Shown here in pieces: positions 48,558 to 59,644 of a stretch of DNA of 64,000 bases; positions within the stretch are counted from its first letter, which is position 1; each line of letters opens with the position of its first letter. Location of the stretch: assembly GCA_036417435.1 (NCBI GenBank), contig JAZAQT010000027.1, positions 682,001 to 746,000 on the forward strand. Direction: 5' to 3'. The stretch comes from Inia geoffrensis (Eukaryota > Chordata > Mammalia > Artiodactyla > Iniidae). Both the position numbers and the translations under genes were made by a program. Under the pieces are notes generated by a model, which saw nothing but the letters and a program-made list of their open reading frames with translations, did not search any database and was not told where the DNA came from.

Positions 48558-49725
48558 AGATTAGGGCATTGGTTAGGGTAGGGCATCGGAAGTGGGTCAG
48601 GTTTAGGTTTGGGGTTAGGGTTAGGGTTAAGGAATGGGGACGGATTAGGGTACAATTTAGGGTACGACAACGCTTAAGATTTAGCGTACGTGTGAGGGCA
48701 CGAGTTAGTGTTGGTGTCCTGGTTAAGATTAGGGCACGGGTGAGGGTAAGGCTTCGGGTGAGGGTCACGGTTAGGATTCGGGTTAGGGTTACGGTTAAAG
48801 AATGCAGAGGGATTAGGGTACAGCTTAGTGTACGACAGTGCTTAAGGGTTAGCGTTCGTGTGAGGGCAAGGGTTAGTGTTAGTGTCCTGGTTAAGATTAG
48901 GGCACGGGTGAGGGTAAGGCTTCAGGTGAGGGTCAGGGTTAGGATTCGGGTTAGGGTTAGGGTTAGGGAATGGGGAGGGATTAGGGTACAGTTTAGGGTA
49001 CGACAACGATTAAGGGTTAGCGTACGTGTGAGGGCACAAGTTAGTGTTGGTGTCCTGGTTAAGATTAGGGCACGGGTGAGGGTAAGGTTTCGGGTGAGGG
49101 TCAGGGATAGAATTCGGGTTAGGGTTAGGGTTAGGAAATGGGGAGATATTAGGGCACAGTTTAGGGTACCACAACGCTTAAGGTTTAGCGTACGTGTGAG
49201 GTCACTAGTTAGTGTTAGTGTACTGCTTACGATTAGGGCACGGGTGAGGGTAAGGCCTCGGAAGAGGGTCACGTTAAGGGTTAGGCTTAGGGTTAGGGTT
49301 AGGGAATGGGGATTGATTAGAGTACATGTTAGGGTACGGCAATGGCTTAGGGTTGGCGTACGTTAGAGGGCATGGGTTAATGTTGATGTACTGGTTAAAA
49401 TTAGGACACGGGTGAGGGTAAAGTTTCGGGTGAGTGTCATGGTTAGGTTTCAGGTTAGGGTTAGGGTTAGGGAATGGAGAGGGATTAGGGTACAGGTTAG
49501 GGTACCGCTGCGGTTTAGTGTTAGCGTACGTTTGAGGGCACGAGTTAGTCTTGGTGTCCTGGTTAAGATTAGGGCACGGGTGAGGGTAAGGCTTCAGGTG
49601 AGGGTCAGGGTTAGGATTCGGGTTAGGGTTAGGGTTAGGGAATGGAGAGGGATTAGGGTACAGGTTAGGGTACGACAATGCTTAAGGGTTAGCGTAAGTG
49701 TGAGGGCACGAGTTAGTGTTGGTGT

Positions 49726-49727
49726 AT
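49726..49727 (+). other. 1-bp deletion (tgtatgg), second copy
   Basis: The same missing C, in the same G tail and before the same H/G hybrid, as at 27712. Confidence 0.9.
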
Positions 49728-49732
49728 GGTTA

Positions 49733-49900
49733 AGACAAGGGCACCGATGAGGGTAAGGCCTCGGAAAAGGGTCACGTTCAGGGTTTCGCTTAGGGTTAGG
49801 GTTAGGGAATGGAGAGGGATTAGGGTACAGGTTAGGGTACGACAATGCTGAAGGGTTAGCGTAAGTGTGAGGGCACGAGTTAGTGTTGGTGTACTGGTTA
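49733..49900 (+). repeat. H/G hybrid monomer, second copy
   Basis: H haplotype I head (agacaaggg, cctcggaaaagggtcacg) joined in the core to a G tail (ggagagggatt, gacaatgct, gcgtaagtg). Confidence 0.82.
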
Positions 49901-50068
49901 AGACAACGGCACCGATGAGGGTAAGGCCACGGAAAAGGGTAACGTTCAGGGTTTCGCTTAGGGTTAGGGTTAGGGAATGGGGAGGGATTAGGGTACAGGA
50001 TAGGGTACGACAAAGCTTAAGGGTTAGCGTACGTTTGAGGGCATGAGTTAGTGTTTGTGTCCTGGTTA

Positions 50069-51412
50069 AGATTAGGGCATTGGTTAGGGTAGGGCATCGG
50101 AAGTGGGTCAGGTTTAGGTTTGGGGTTAGGGTTAGGGTTAAGGAATGGGGAGGGATTAGGGTACAATTTAGGGTACGACAACGCTTAAGATTTAGCGTAC
50201 GTGTGAGGGCACGAGTTAGTGTTGGTGTCCTCGTTAAGATTAGGGCACGGGTGAGGGTAAGGCTTCGGGTGAGGGTCAGGGTTAGAATTCGGGTTAGGGT
50301 TACGGTTAAGGAATGCAGAGGGATTAGGGTACAGCTTAGTGTACGACAGTGCTTAAGGGTTAGCGTTCGTGTGAGGGCAATGGTTAGTGTTAGTGTCCTG
50401 GTTAAGATTAGGGCACGGGTGAGGGTAAGGCTTCAGGTGAGGGTCAGGGTTAGGATTCGGGTTAGGGTTAGGGTTAGGGAATGGGGAGGGATTAGGGTAC
50501 AGTTTATGGTACGACAACGATTAAGGGTTAGCATACGTGTGAGGGCACAAGTTAGTGTTGGTTTCCTGGTTAAGATTAGGGCACGGGTGAGGGTAAGGTT
50601 TCGGGTGAGGGTCAGGGATAGAATTCGGGTTAGGGTCAGGGTAAGGGAATGGGGAGATATTAGGGCACAGTTTAGGGTACCACAACGCTTAAGGTTTAGC
50701 GTACGTGTGAGGTCACTAGTTAGTGTTACTGTACTGCTTACGATTAGGGCACGGGTGAGGGTAAGGCCTCGGAAGAGGGTCACGTTAAGGGTTAGGGTTA
50801 GGGTTAGGGTTAGGGAATGGGGATTGATTAGGGTACAGGTTAGGGTACGGCAATGGCTTAGGGTTGGCGTACGTTAGAGGGCATGGGTTAGTGTTGATGT
50901 ACTGGTTAAAATTAGGACACGGGTGAGGGTAAAGTTTTGGGTGAGTGTCATGGTTAGGTTTCAGGTTAGGGTTAGGGTTAGGGAATGGAGAGGGATTAGG
51001 GTACAGGTTAGGGTACCGCTGCGGTTTAGTGTTAGCGTACGTTTGAGGGCACGAGTTAGTCTTGGTGTCCTGGTTAAGATTAGGGCACGGGTGAGGGTAA
51101 GGCTTCAGGTGAGGGTCAGGGTTAGGATTCGGGTTAGGGTTAGGGTTAGGGAATGGAGAGGGATTAGGGTACAGGTTAGGGTACGACAATGCTTAAGGGT
51201 TAGCGTAAGTGTGAGGGCACGAGTTAGTGTTGGTGTACTGGTTAAGACAACGGCACCGATGAGTGTAAGCCCTCGGAAAAGGGTCACGTTCAGGGTTTCG
51301 CTTAGGGTTAGGGTTAGGGAATGGGGAGGGATTAGGGTACAGGATAGGGTACGACAATGCTTAAGGGTTAGCATACGTTTGAGGGCATGAGTTAGTGTTT
51401 GTGTACTGGTTA
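50069..51412 (+). repeat. Complete HOR A-H, head of the right super-repeat (copy 3)
   Basis: Carries gcaatggttag and gtttatggtacg like 39486 and 43014. B has an extra EcoRI site (gttagaattcggg near 50283). Confidence 0.93.
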
Positions 51413-53596
51413 AGATTAGGGCATTGGTTAGGGTAGGGCATCGGAAGTGGGTCAGGTTTAGGGATGGGGTTAGGGTTAGGGTTAAGGAATTGGGAGGGAT
51501 TAGGGTACAATTTAGGGTACGACAACGCTTAAGGTTTAGCGTACATGTGAGGGCACGAGTTAGTGTTGGTGTCCTGGTTAAGATTAGGGCACGGGTGAGG
51601 GTAAGGCTTCGGGTGAGGGTCAGGGTTAGGATTCGGGTTGGGGTTAGGGTTAAGGAATGCAGAGGGATTAGGGTACAGCTTAGGGTACGACAGTGCTTAT
51701 GGGTTAGCGTTCGTGTGAGGGCAAGGGTTAGTGTTAGTGTCCTGGTTAAGATTAGGGCACGGGTGAGGGTAAGGCTTCAGGTGAGGGTCAGGGTTAGGAT
51801 TCGGGTTAGGGTTAGGGTTAGGGAATGGGGAGGGATTAGGGTACAGTTTAGGGTACGACAACGATTAAGGGTTAGCGTACGTGTGAGGGCACAAGTTAGT
51901 GTTGGTGTCCTGGTTAAGATTAGGGCACGGGTGCGGGTAAGGTTTCGGGTGAGGGTCAGGGATAGAATTCGGGTTAGGGTTAGGGTTACGGAATGCGGAG
52001 ATATTAGGGCACAGTTTAGGTTACCACAACGCTTAAGGTTTAGCGTACCTGTGAGGTCACTAGTTAGTGTTAGTGTTCTGCTTACGATTAGGGCACGGGT
52101 GAGGGTAAGGCCTCGAAAGAGGGTCACGTTAAGGGTTAGGGTTAGGGTTAGGGTTAGGGAATGGGGATTGATTAGGGTACAGGTTAGGGTACGGCAATGG
52201 CTTAGGGTTGGCGTACGTTAGAGGGCATGGGTTAGTGTTGATGTACTGGTTAAAATTAGGACACGGGTGAGGGTAAAGTTTCGGGTGAGTGTCATGGTTA
52301 GGTTTCAGGTTAGGGTTAGGGTTAGGGAATGGAGAGGGATTAGGGTACAGGTTAGGGTACCGCTGCGGTTTAGTGTTAGCGTACGTGTGAGGGCACGAGT
52401 TAGTGTTGGTGTCCTGGTTAAGATTAGGGCACGGTTGAGGGTAAGGCTTCGGGTGAGGGTCAGGGTTAGGATTCGGGTTAGTGTTAGGGTTAAGGAATGC
52501 AGAGGGATTAGGGTACAGCTTAGTGTACGACAGTGCTTAAGGGTTAGCGTTCGTGTGAGGGCAAGGGTTAGTGTTAGTGTCCTTGTTAAGATTAGGGCAC
52601 GGGTGAGGGTAAGGCTTCAGGTGAGGGTCAGGGTTAGGATTCGGGTTAGGGTTAGGGTTACGGAATGGGGAGGGATTAGGGTACAGTTTAGGGTACGACA
52701 ACGATTAAGGGTTAGCGTACGTGTGAGGGCACAAGTTAGTGTTGGTGTCCTGGTTAAGATTAGGGCACGGGTGAGGGTAAGGTTTCGGGTGAGGGTCAGG
52801 GATAGAATTCGGGTTAGGGTTAAGGTTAGGGAATGGGGAGATATTAGGGCACAGTTTAGGGTACCACAACGCTTAAGGTTTAGCGTACATGTGAGGTCAC
52901 TATTTAGTGTTAGTGTACTGCTTATGATTAGGGCACGGGTGAGGGTAAGGCCTCGGAAGAGGGTCACGTTAAGGTTTAGGGTTAGGGTTAGGGTTAGGGA
53001 ATGGGGATTGATTAGGGTACAGGTTAGGGTACGGCAATGGCTTAGGGTTGGCGTACGTTAGAGGGCATGGGTTAGTGTTGATGTACTGGTTAAAATTAGG
53101 ACACGGGTGAGGGTAAAGTTTCGGGTGAGTGTCATGGTTAGGTTTCAGGTTAGGGTTAGGGTTAGGGAATGGAGAGGGATTAGGGTACAGGTTAGGGTAC
53201 CGCTGCGGTTTAGTGTTAGCGTACGTTTGAGGGCACGAGTTAGTCTTGGTGTCCTGGTTAAGATTAGGGCACGGGTGAGGGTAAGGCTTCGGGTGAGGGT
53301 CAGGGTTAGGATTCGGGTTAGGGTGAGGGTTAGGGAATGGAGAGGGATTAGGGTACAGGTTAGGGTACGACAATGCTTAAGGGTTAGCATAAGTGTGAGG
53401 GCACGAGTTAGTGTTGGTGTACTGGTTAATACAACGGCACCGAAGAGGGTAAGGCCACGGAAAAGGGTAACGTTCAGGGTTTCGCTTAGGGTTAGGGTTA
53501 GGGAATGGGGAGGGATTAGGGTACAGGATAGGGTACGACAAAGCTTAAGGGTTAGCGTACGTTTGAGGGCATGAGTTAGTGTTTGTGTCCTGGTTA
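51413..53596 (+). repeat. Compound HOR, 13 monomers (copy 3) with an F/A hybrid
   Basis: The same register as copies 1 and 2, but the join differs: F at 52253 takes an A tail before B at 52421, and that B lacks aaggattcgg. Confidence 0.88.
52253..52420 (+). repeat. F/A hybrid monomer
   Basis: F through ggtaccgctgcgg and gcgtacg, then the A tail tgtgagggcacgagttag and tgttgg, followed by B as expected after A. The switch is within the last 40 bases. Confidence 0.72.
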
Positions 53597-54268
53597 AGAT
53601 TAGGGCATTGGTTAGGGTAGGGCATCGGAAGTGGGTCAGGTTTCGGTTTGGGGTTAGGGTTAGGGTTAAGGAATGGGGATTGATTAGGGTACAGGTTAGG
53701 GTACGGCAAAGGCTTACGGTTGGCGTACGTTAGAGGGCATGGGTTAGTTTTGATGTACTGGTTAAAATTAGGACACGGGTGAGGGTAAAGTTTCGGGTTA
53801 GTGTCATGGTTAGGTTTCAGGTTAGGGTTAGGGTTAGGGAATGGAGAGGGATTAGGGTACAGGTTAGGGTACCGCTGCGGTTTAGTGTTAGCGTACGTTT
53901 GAGGGCACGAGTTAGTCTTGGTGTCCTGGTTAAGATTAGGGCACGGGTGAGGGTAAGGCTTCGGGTGAGGGTCAGGGTTAGGATTCGGGTTAGGGTTAGG
54001 GTTAGGGAATGGAGAGGGATTAGGGTACAGGTTAGGGTACGACAATGCTTAAGTGTTAGCATAAGTGTGACGGCACGAGTTAGTGTTGGTGTACTGGTTA
54101 AGACAACGGCACCGAAGAGGGTAAGGCCACGGAAAAGGGTAACGTTCAGGGTTTCGCTTAGGGTTAGGGTTAGGGAATGGGGAGGGATTAGGGTACAGGA
54201 TAGGGTACGACAAAGCTTAAGGGTTAGCGTACGTTTGAGGGCATGAGTTAGTGTTTGTGTCCTGGTTA
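53597..54268 (+). repeat. Short block, 4 monomers: A/E-F-G-H, second full copy
   Basis: Matches 46542-47213 at +7,055 bp (42 monomers minus the 49726 deletion). A private A change reads gtttcggtttgg. Confidence 0.88.
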
Positions 54269-55612
54269 AGATTAGGGCATTGGTTAGGGTAGGGCATCGG
54301 AAGTGGGTCAGGTTTAGGTTTGGGGTTAGGGTTAGGTTTAAGGAATGGGGAGGGATTAGGGTACAATTTAGGGTACGACAACGCTTAAGGTTTAGCGTAC
54401 GTGTGAGGGCACGAGTTAGTGTTGGTGTCCTGGTTAAGATTAGGGCACGGGTGAGGGTAAGGCTTCGGGTGAGGGTCAGGGTTAGGATTCGGGTTAGGGT
54501 TAGGGTTAAGGAATGCAGAGGGATTAGGGTACAGCTTAGTGTACGACAGTGCTTAAGGGTTAGCGTTCGTGTGAGGGCAAGGGTTAGTGTTAGTGTCCTT
54601 GTTAAGATTAGGTCACGGGTGAGGGTAAGGCTTCAGGTGAGGGTCAGGGTTAGGATTCGGGTTAGGGTTAGGGTTACGGAATGGGGAGGGATTAGGGTAC
54701 AGTTTAGGGTACGACAACGATTAAGGGTTAGCGTACGTGTGAGGGCACAAGTTAGTGTTGGTGTCCTGGTTAAGATTAGGGCACGGGTGAGGGTAAGGTT
54801 TCGGGTGAGGGTCAGGGATAGAATTCGGGTTAGGGTTAGGGTTAGGGAATGGGGAAATATTAGGGCACAGTTTGGGGTACCACAACGCTTAAGGTTTAGC
54901 GTACGTGTGAGGTCACTAGTTAGTGTTAGTGTACTGCTTACGATTAGGGCACGGGTGAGGGTAAGGCCTCGGAAGAGGGTCACGTTAAGGGTTAGGCTTA
55001 GGGTTAGGGTTAGGGAATGGGGATTGATTAGAGTACATGTTAGGGTACGGCAATGGCTTAGGGTTGGCGTACGATAGAGGGCATGGGTTAGTGTTGATGT
55101 TCTGGTTAAAATTAGGACACGGGTGAGGGTAAAGTTTCGGGTGAGTGTCATGGTTAGGTTTCAGGTTAGGGTTAGGGTTAGGGAATGGAGAGGGATTAGG
55201 GTACAGGTTAGGGTACCGCTGCGGTTTAGTGTTAGCGTATGTTTGAGGTTACGAGTTAGTCTTGGTGTCCTGGTTAAGATTAGGGCACGGGTGAGGGTAA
55301 GGCTTCAGGTGAGGGTCAGGGTTAGGATTCGGGTTAGGGTTAGGGTTAGGGAATGGAGAGGCATTAGGGTACAGGTTAGGGTACGACAATGCTTAAGGGT
55401 TAGCGTAAGTGTGAGGGCACGAGTTAGTGTTGGTGTACTGGTTAAGACAAGGGCACCGATGAGGGTAAGGCCTCGGAAAAGGGTCACGTTCAGGGTTTCG
55501 CTTAGGGTTAGGGTTAGGGAATGGGGAGGGATTAGGGTACAGGATAGGGTACGACAATGCTTAAGGGTTAGCGTACGTTTGAGGGCATGAGTTAGTGTTT
55601 GTGTCCTGGTTA
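54269..55612 (+). repeat. Complete HOR A-H
   Basis: E shares gttaggcttagg and gagtacatgttagg with the unit at 48558. H is haplotype I. Confidence 0.92.
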
Positions 55613-56956
55613 AGATTAGGGCATTGGTTAGGGTAGGGCATCGGAAGTGGGTCAGGTTTAGGGATGGGGTTAGGGTTAGGGTTAAGGAATGGGGAGGGAT
55701 TAGGGTACAATTTAGGGTACGACAACGCTTAAGGTTTAGCGTACGTGTGAGGGCATGAGTTAGTGTTGGTGTCCTGGTTAAGATTAGGGAACGGGTGAGG
55801 GTAAGGTTTCGGGTGAGGGTCAGGGTTAGGATTCGGGTTAGGGTTAGGGTTAAGGAATGCAGAGGGATTAGGGTACAGCTTAGGGTACGACAGTGATTAA
55901 GGGTTAGCGTTCGTGTGAGGGCAAGGGTTAGTGTTAGTGTCCTGGTTAAGATTAGGGCACGGGTGAGGGTAAGGCTTCAGGTGAGGGTCAGGGTTAGGAT
56001 TCGGGTTAGGGTTAGGGTTAGGGAATGGGGAGGAATTAGGGTACAGTTTAGGGTACGACAATGATTAAGGGTTAGCGTACGTGTGAGGGCACAAGTTAGT
56101 GTTGGCGTCCTGGTTAAGATTAGGGCACGGGTGCGGGTAAGGTTTCGGGTGAGGATGAGGGATAGAATTCGGGTTAGGGTTAGGGTTAGGGAATGGGGAG
56201 ATATTAGGGCACAGTTTAGGGTACCACAACGCTTAAGGTTTAGCGTACGTGTGAGGTCACTATTTAGTGTTAGTGTACTGCTTACGATTAGGTCACGGGT
56301 GAGGGTAAGGCCTCGGAAGAGGGTCACGTTAAGGGTTAGGGTTAGGGTTAGGGTTAGGGAATGGGGATTGATTAGGGTACAGGTTAGGGTACGGCAATGG
56401 CTTAGGGTTGGCGTACGTTAGAGGGCATGGGTTAGTGTTGATGTACTGGTTAAAATTAGGACACGGGTGAGGGTAAAGTTTCGGGTGAGTGTCATGGTTA
56501 GGTTTCAGGTTAGGGTTAGGGTTAGAGAATGGAGTGGGATTAGGGTACAGGTTAGGGTACCGCTGCGGTTTAGTGTTAGCGTACGTTTGAGGGCACGAGT
56601 TAGTCTTGGTGTCCTGGTTAAGATTAGGGCACGGGTGAGGGTAAGGCTTCGGGTGAGGGTCAGGGTTAGGATTCGGTTTAGGGTTAGGGTTAGGGAATGG
56701 AGAGGGATTAGGGTACAGGTTAGGGCACGACAATGCTTAAGAGTTAGCATAAGTGTGAGGGCACGAGTTAGTGTTGGTGTACTGGTTAAGACAACGGCAC
56801 CGATGAGGGTAAGGCCACGGAAAAGGGTAACGTTCAGGGTTTCGCTTAGGGTTAGGGTTAGGGAATGGGGAGGGATTAGGGTACAGGATAGGGTACGACA
56901 AAGCTTAAGCGTTAGCGTACGTTTGAGGGCATGAGTTAGTGTTTGTGTCCTGGTTA
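55613..56956 (+). repeat. Complete HOR A-H (16-mer copy 1, first half)
   Basis: F has gttagagaatggagtggg and G has gggcacgacaatgc, both repeated 2,688 bp to the right. Confidence 0.92.
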
Positions 56957-58300
56957 AGTTTAGGGCATTGGTTAGGGTAGGGCATCGGAAGCGGGTCAGG
57001 TTTAGGTTTGGGGTTAGGGTTATGTTTAAGGAATGGGGAGGGATTAGGGTACAATTTAGGGTACGACAACGCTTAAGGTTTAGCGTACGTGTGAGGGCAC
57101 GAGTTAGTGTTGGTGTCCTGGTTAAGATTAGGGCACGGGTGAGGGTAAGGCTTCGGGTGAGGGTCAGGGTTAGGATTCGGGTTAGGGTTAGGGTTAAGGA
57201 ATGCAGAGGGATTAGGGTACAGCTTAGTGTACGACAGTTCTTAAGGGTTAGCGTTCGTGTGAGGGCAAGGGTTAGTGTTAGTGTCCTTGTTAAGATTAGG
57301 GCACGGGTGAGGGTAAGGCTTCAGGTGAGGGTCAGGGTTAGGATTCGGGTTAGGGTTAGGGTTACGGAATGGGGAGGGATTAGGGTACAGTTTAGGGTAC
57401 GACAACGATTAAGGGTTAGCGTACGTGTGAGGGCACAAGTTAGTGTTGGTGTCCTGGTTAAGATTACGGCACGGGTGAGGGTAAGGTTTCGGGTGAGGGT
57501 CAGTGATAGAATTCGGGTTAGGGTTAGGGTTAGGGAATGGGGAGATATTAGGGCACAGTTTAGGGTACCACAACGCTTAAGGTTTAGCATACGTGTGAGG
57601 TCACTAGTTAGTGTTAGTGTACTGCTTACGATTAGGGCACGGGTGAGGGTAAGGCCTCGGAAGAGGGTCACGTTAAGGGTTAGGGTTAGGGTTAGGGTTA
57701 GGGAATGGGGATTGATTAGGGTACATGTTAGGGTACGGCAATGGCTTAGGGTTGGAGTACGATAGAGGGCATGGGTTAGTGTTGATGTTCTGGTTAAAAT
57801 TAGGACACGGGTGAGGGTAAAGTTTCGGGTGAGTGTCATGGTTAGGTTTCAGGTTAGGGTTAGGGTTAGGGAATGGAGAGGGATTAGGGTACAGGTTAGG
57901 GTACCGCTGCGGTTTAGTGTTAGCGTATGTTTGAGGGCACGAGTTAGTCCTGATGTCCTGGTTAAGATTAGGGCACGGGTGAGGGTAAGGCTTCAGGTGA
58001 GGGTCAGGGTTAGGATTCGGGTTAGGGTTAGGGTTAGGGAATGGAGAGGGATTAGGGTACAGGTTAGGGTACGACAATGCTTAAGGGTTAGCGTAAGTGT
58101 GAGGGCACGAGTTAGTGTTGGTGTACTGGTTAAGACAAGGGCACCGATGAGGGTAAGGCCTCGGAAAAGGGTCACGTTCAGGGTTTCGCTTAGGGTTAGG
58201 GTTAGGGAATGGGGAGGGATTAGGGTACAGGATAGGGTACGACAATGCTTAAGGGTTAGCGTACGTTTGAGGGCATGAGTTAGTGTTTGTGTACTGGTTA
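56957..58300 (+). repeat. Complete HOR A-H (16-mer copy 1, second half)
   Basis: A has gttatgtttaagg, B has cagttcttaagg, E has ggagtacgatagagg. All recur in the unit at 59645. Confidence 0.92.
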
Positions 58301-59644
58301 AGATTAGGGCATTGGTTAGGGTAGGGCATCGGAAGTGGGTCAGGTTTAGGGATGGGGTTAGGGTTAGGGTTAAGGAATGGGGAGGGATTAGGGTACAATT
58401 TAGGGTACGACAACGCTTAAGGTTTAGCGTACGTGTGAGGGCACGAGTTAGTGTTGGTGTCCTGGTTAAGATTAGGGCACGGGTGAGGGTAAGGTTTCGG
58501 GTGAGGGTCAGGGTTAGGATTCGGGTTAGGGTTAGGGTTAAGGAATGCAGAGGGATTAGGGTACAGCTTAGGGTACGACAGTGCTTAAGGGTTAGCGTTC
58601 GTGTGAGGGCAAGTGTTAGTGTTAGTGTCCTGGTTAAGATTAGGGCACGGGTGAGGGTAAGGCTTCAGGTGAGGGTCAGGGTTAGGATTCGGGTTAGGGT
58701 TAGGGTTAGGGAATGGGGAGGGATTAGGGTACAGTTTAGGGTACGACAACGATTAAGGGTTAGCGTACGTGTGAGGGCACAAGTTAGTGTTGGCGTCCTG
58801 GTTAAGATTAGGGCACGGGTGCGGGTAAGGTTTCGAGTGAGGATGAGGGATAGAATTCGGGTTAGGGTTAGGGTTAGGGAATGGGGAGATATTAGGGCAC
58901 AGTTTAGGGTACCACAACGCTTAAGGTTTAGCGTACGTGTGAGGTCACTAGTTAGTGTTAGTGTACTGCTTACGATTAGGGCACGGGTGAGGGTAAGGCC
59001 TCGGAAGAGGGTCACGTTAAGGGTTAGGGTTAGGGTTAGGGTTAGGGAATGGGGATTGATTAGGGTACAGGTTAGGGTACGGCAATGGCTTAGGGTTGGC
59101 GTACGTTAGAGGGCATGGGTTAGTGTTGATGTACTGGTTAAAATTAGGACACGGGTGAGGGTAAAGTTTCGGGTGAATGTCATGGTTAGGTTTCAGGTTA
59201 GGGTTAGGGTTAGAGAATGGAGTGGGATTAGGGTACAGGTTAGGGTACCGCTGCGGTTTAGTGTTAGCGTACGTTTGAGGGCACGAGTTAGTCTTGGTGT
59301 CCTGGTTAAGATTAGGGCACGGGTGAGGGTAAGGCTTCGGGTGAGGGTCAGGGTTAGGATTCGGGTTAGGGTTAGGGTTAGGGAATGGAGAGGGATTAGG
59401 GTACAGGTTAGGGCACGACAATGCTTAAGAGTTAGCATAAGTGTGAGGGCACGAGTTAGTGTTGGTGTACTGGTTAAGACAACGGCACCGATGAGGGTAA
59501 GGCCACGGAAAAGGGTAACGTTCAGGGTTTCGCTTAGGGTTAGGGTTAGGGAATGGGGAGGGATTAGGGTACAGGATAGGGTACGACAAAGCTTAAGCGT
59601 TAGCGTACGTTTGAGGGCATGAGTTAGTGTTTGTGTCCTGGTTA
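58301..59644 (+). repeat. Complete HOR A-H (16-mer copy 2, first half)
   Basis: Matches 55613-56956, including gagaatggagtggg near 59212. Confidence 0.92.

Larger units (their letters stand above)
48558..50068 (+). repeat. HOR variant, 9 monomers: A-B-C-D-E-F-G-H/G-H, 1 bp short
   Basis: E has the private pair gttaggcttagg and gagtacatgttagg, also at 54941-55108. G ends with the 1-bp deletion and is followed by the H/G hybrid. Confidence 0.88.
39486..54268 (+). repeat. Right super-repeat domain: three copies of a 21-monomer unit
   Basis: Copies at 39486-43013, 43014-46541 and 50069-53596 (3,528 bp each) share the 8 + 13 order. The second and third are extended to 25 monomers (4,200 bp) by A/E-F-G-H. 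A regular 8-mer and the 9-mer with the deletion lie between copies 2 and 3. Confidence 0.86.

Noticed and set aside
55781..55948. B with gtttcgggtg read as a D/B hybrid
   Set aside because: A single c-to-t change in an otherwise ordinary B. The neighbouring D markers (gatagaattc) are absent, and the same change recurs in the sister copy at 58469.
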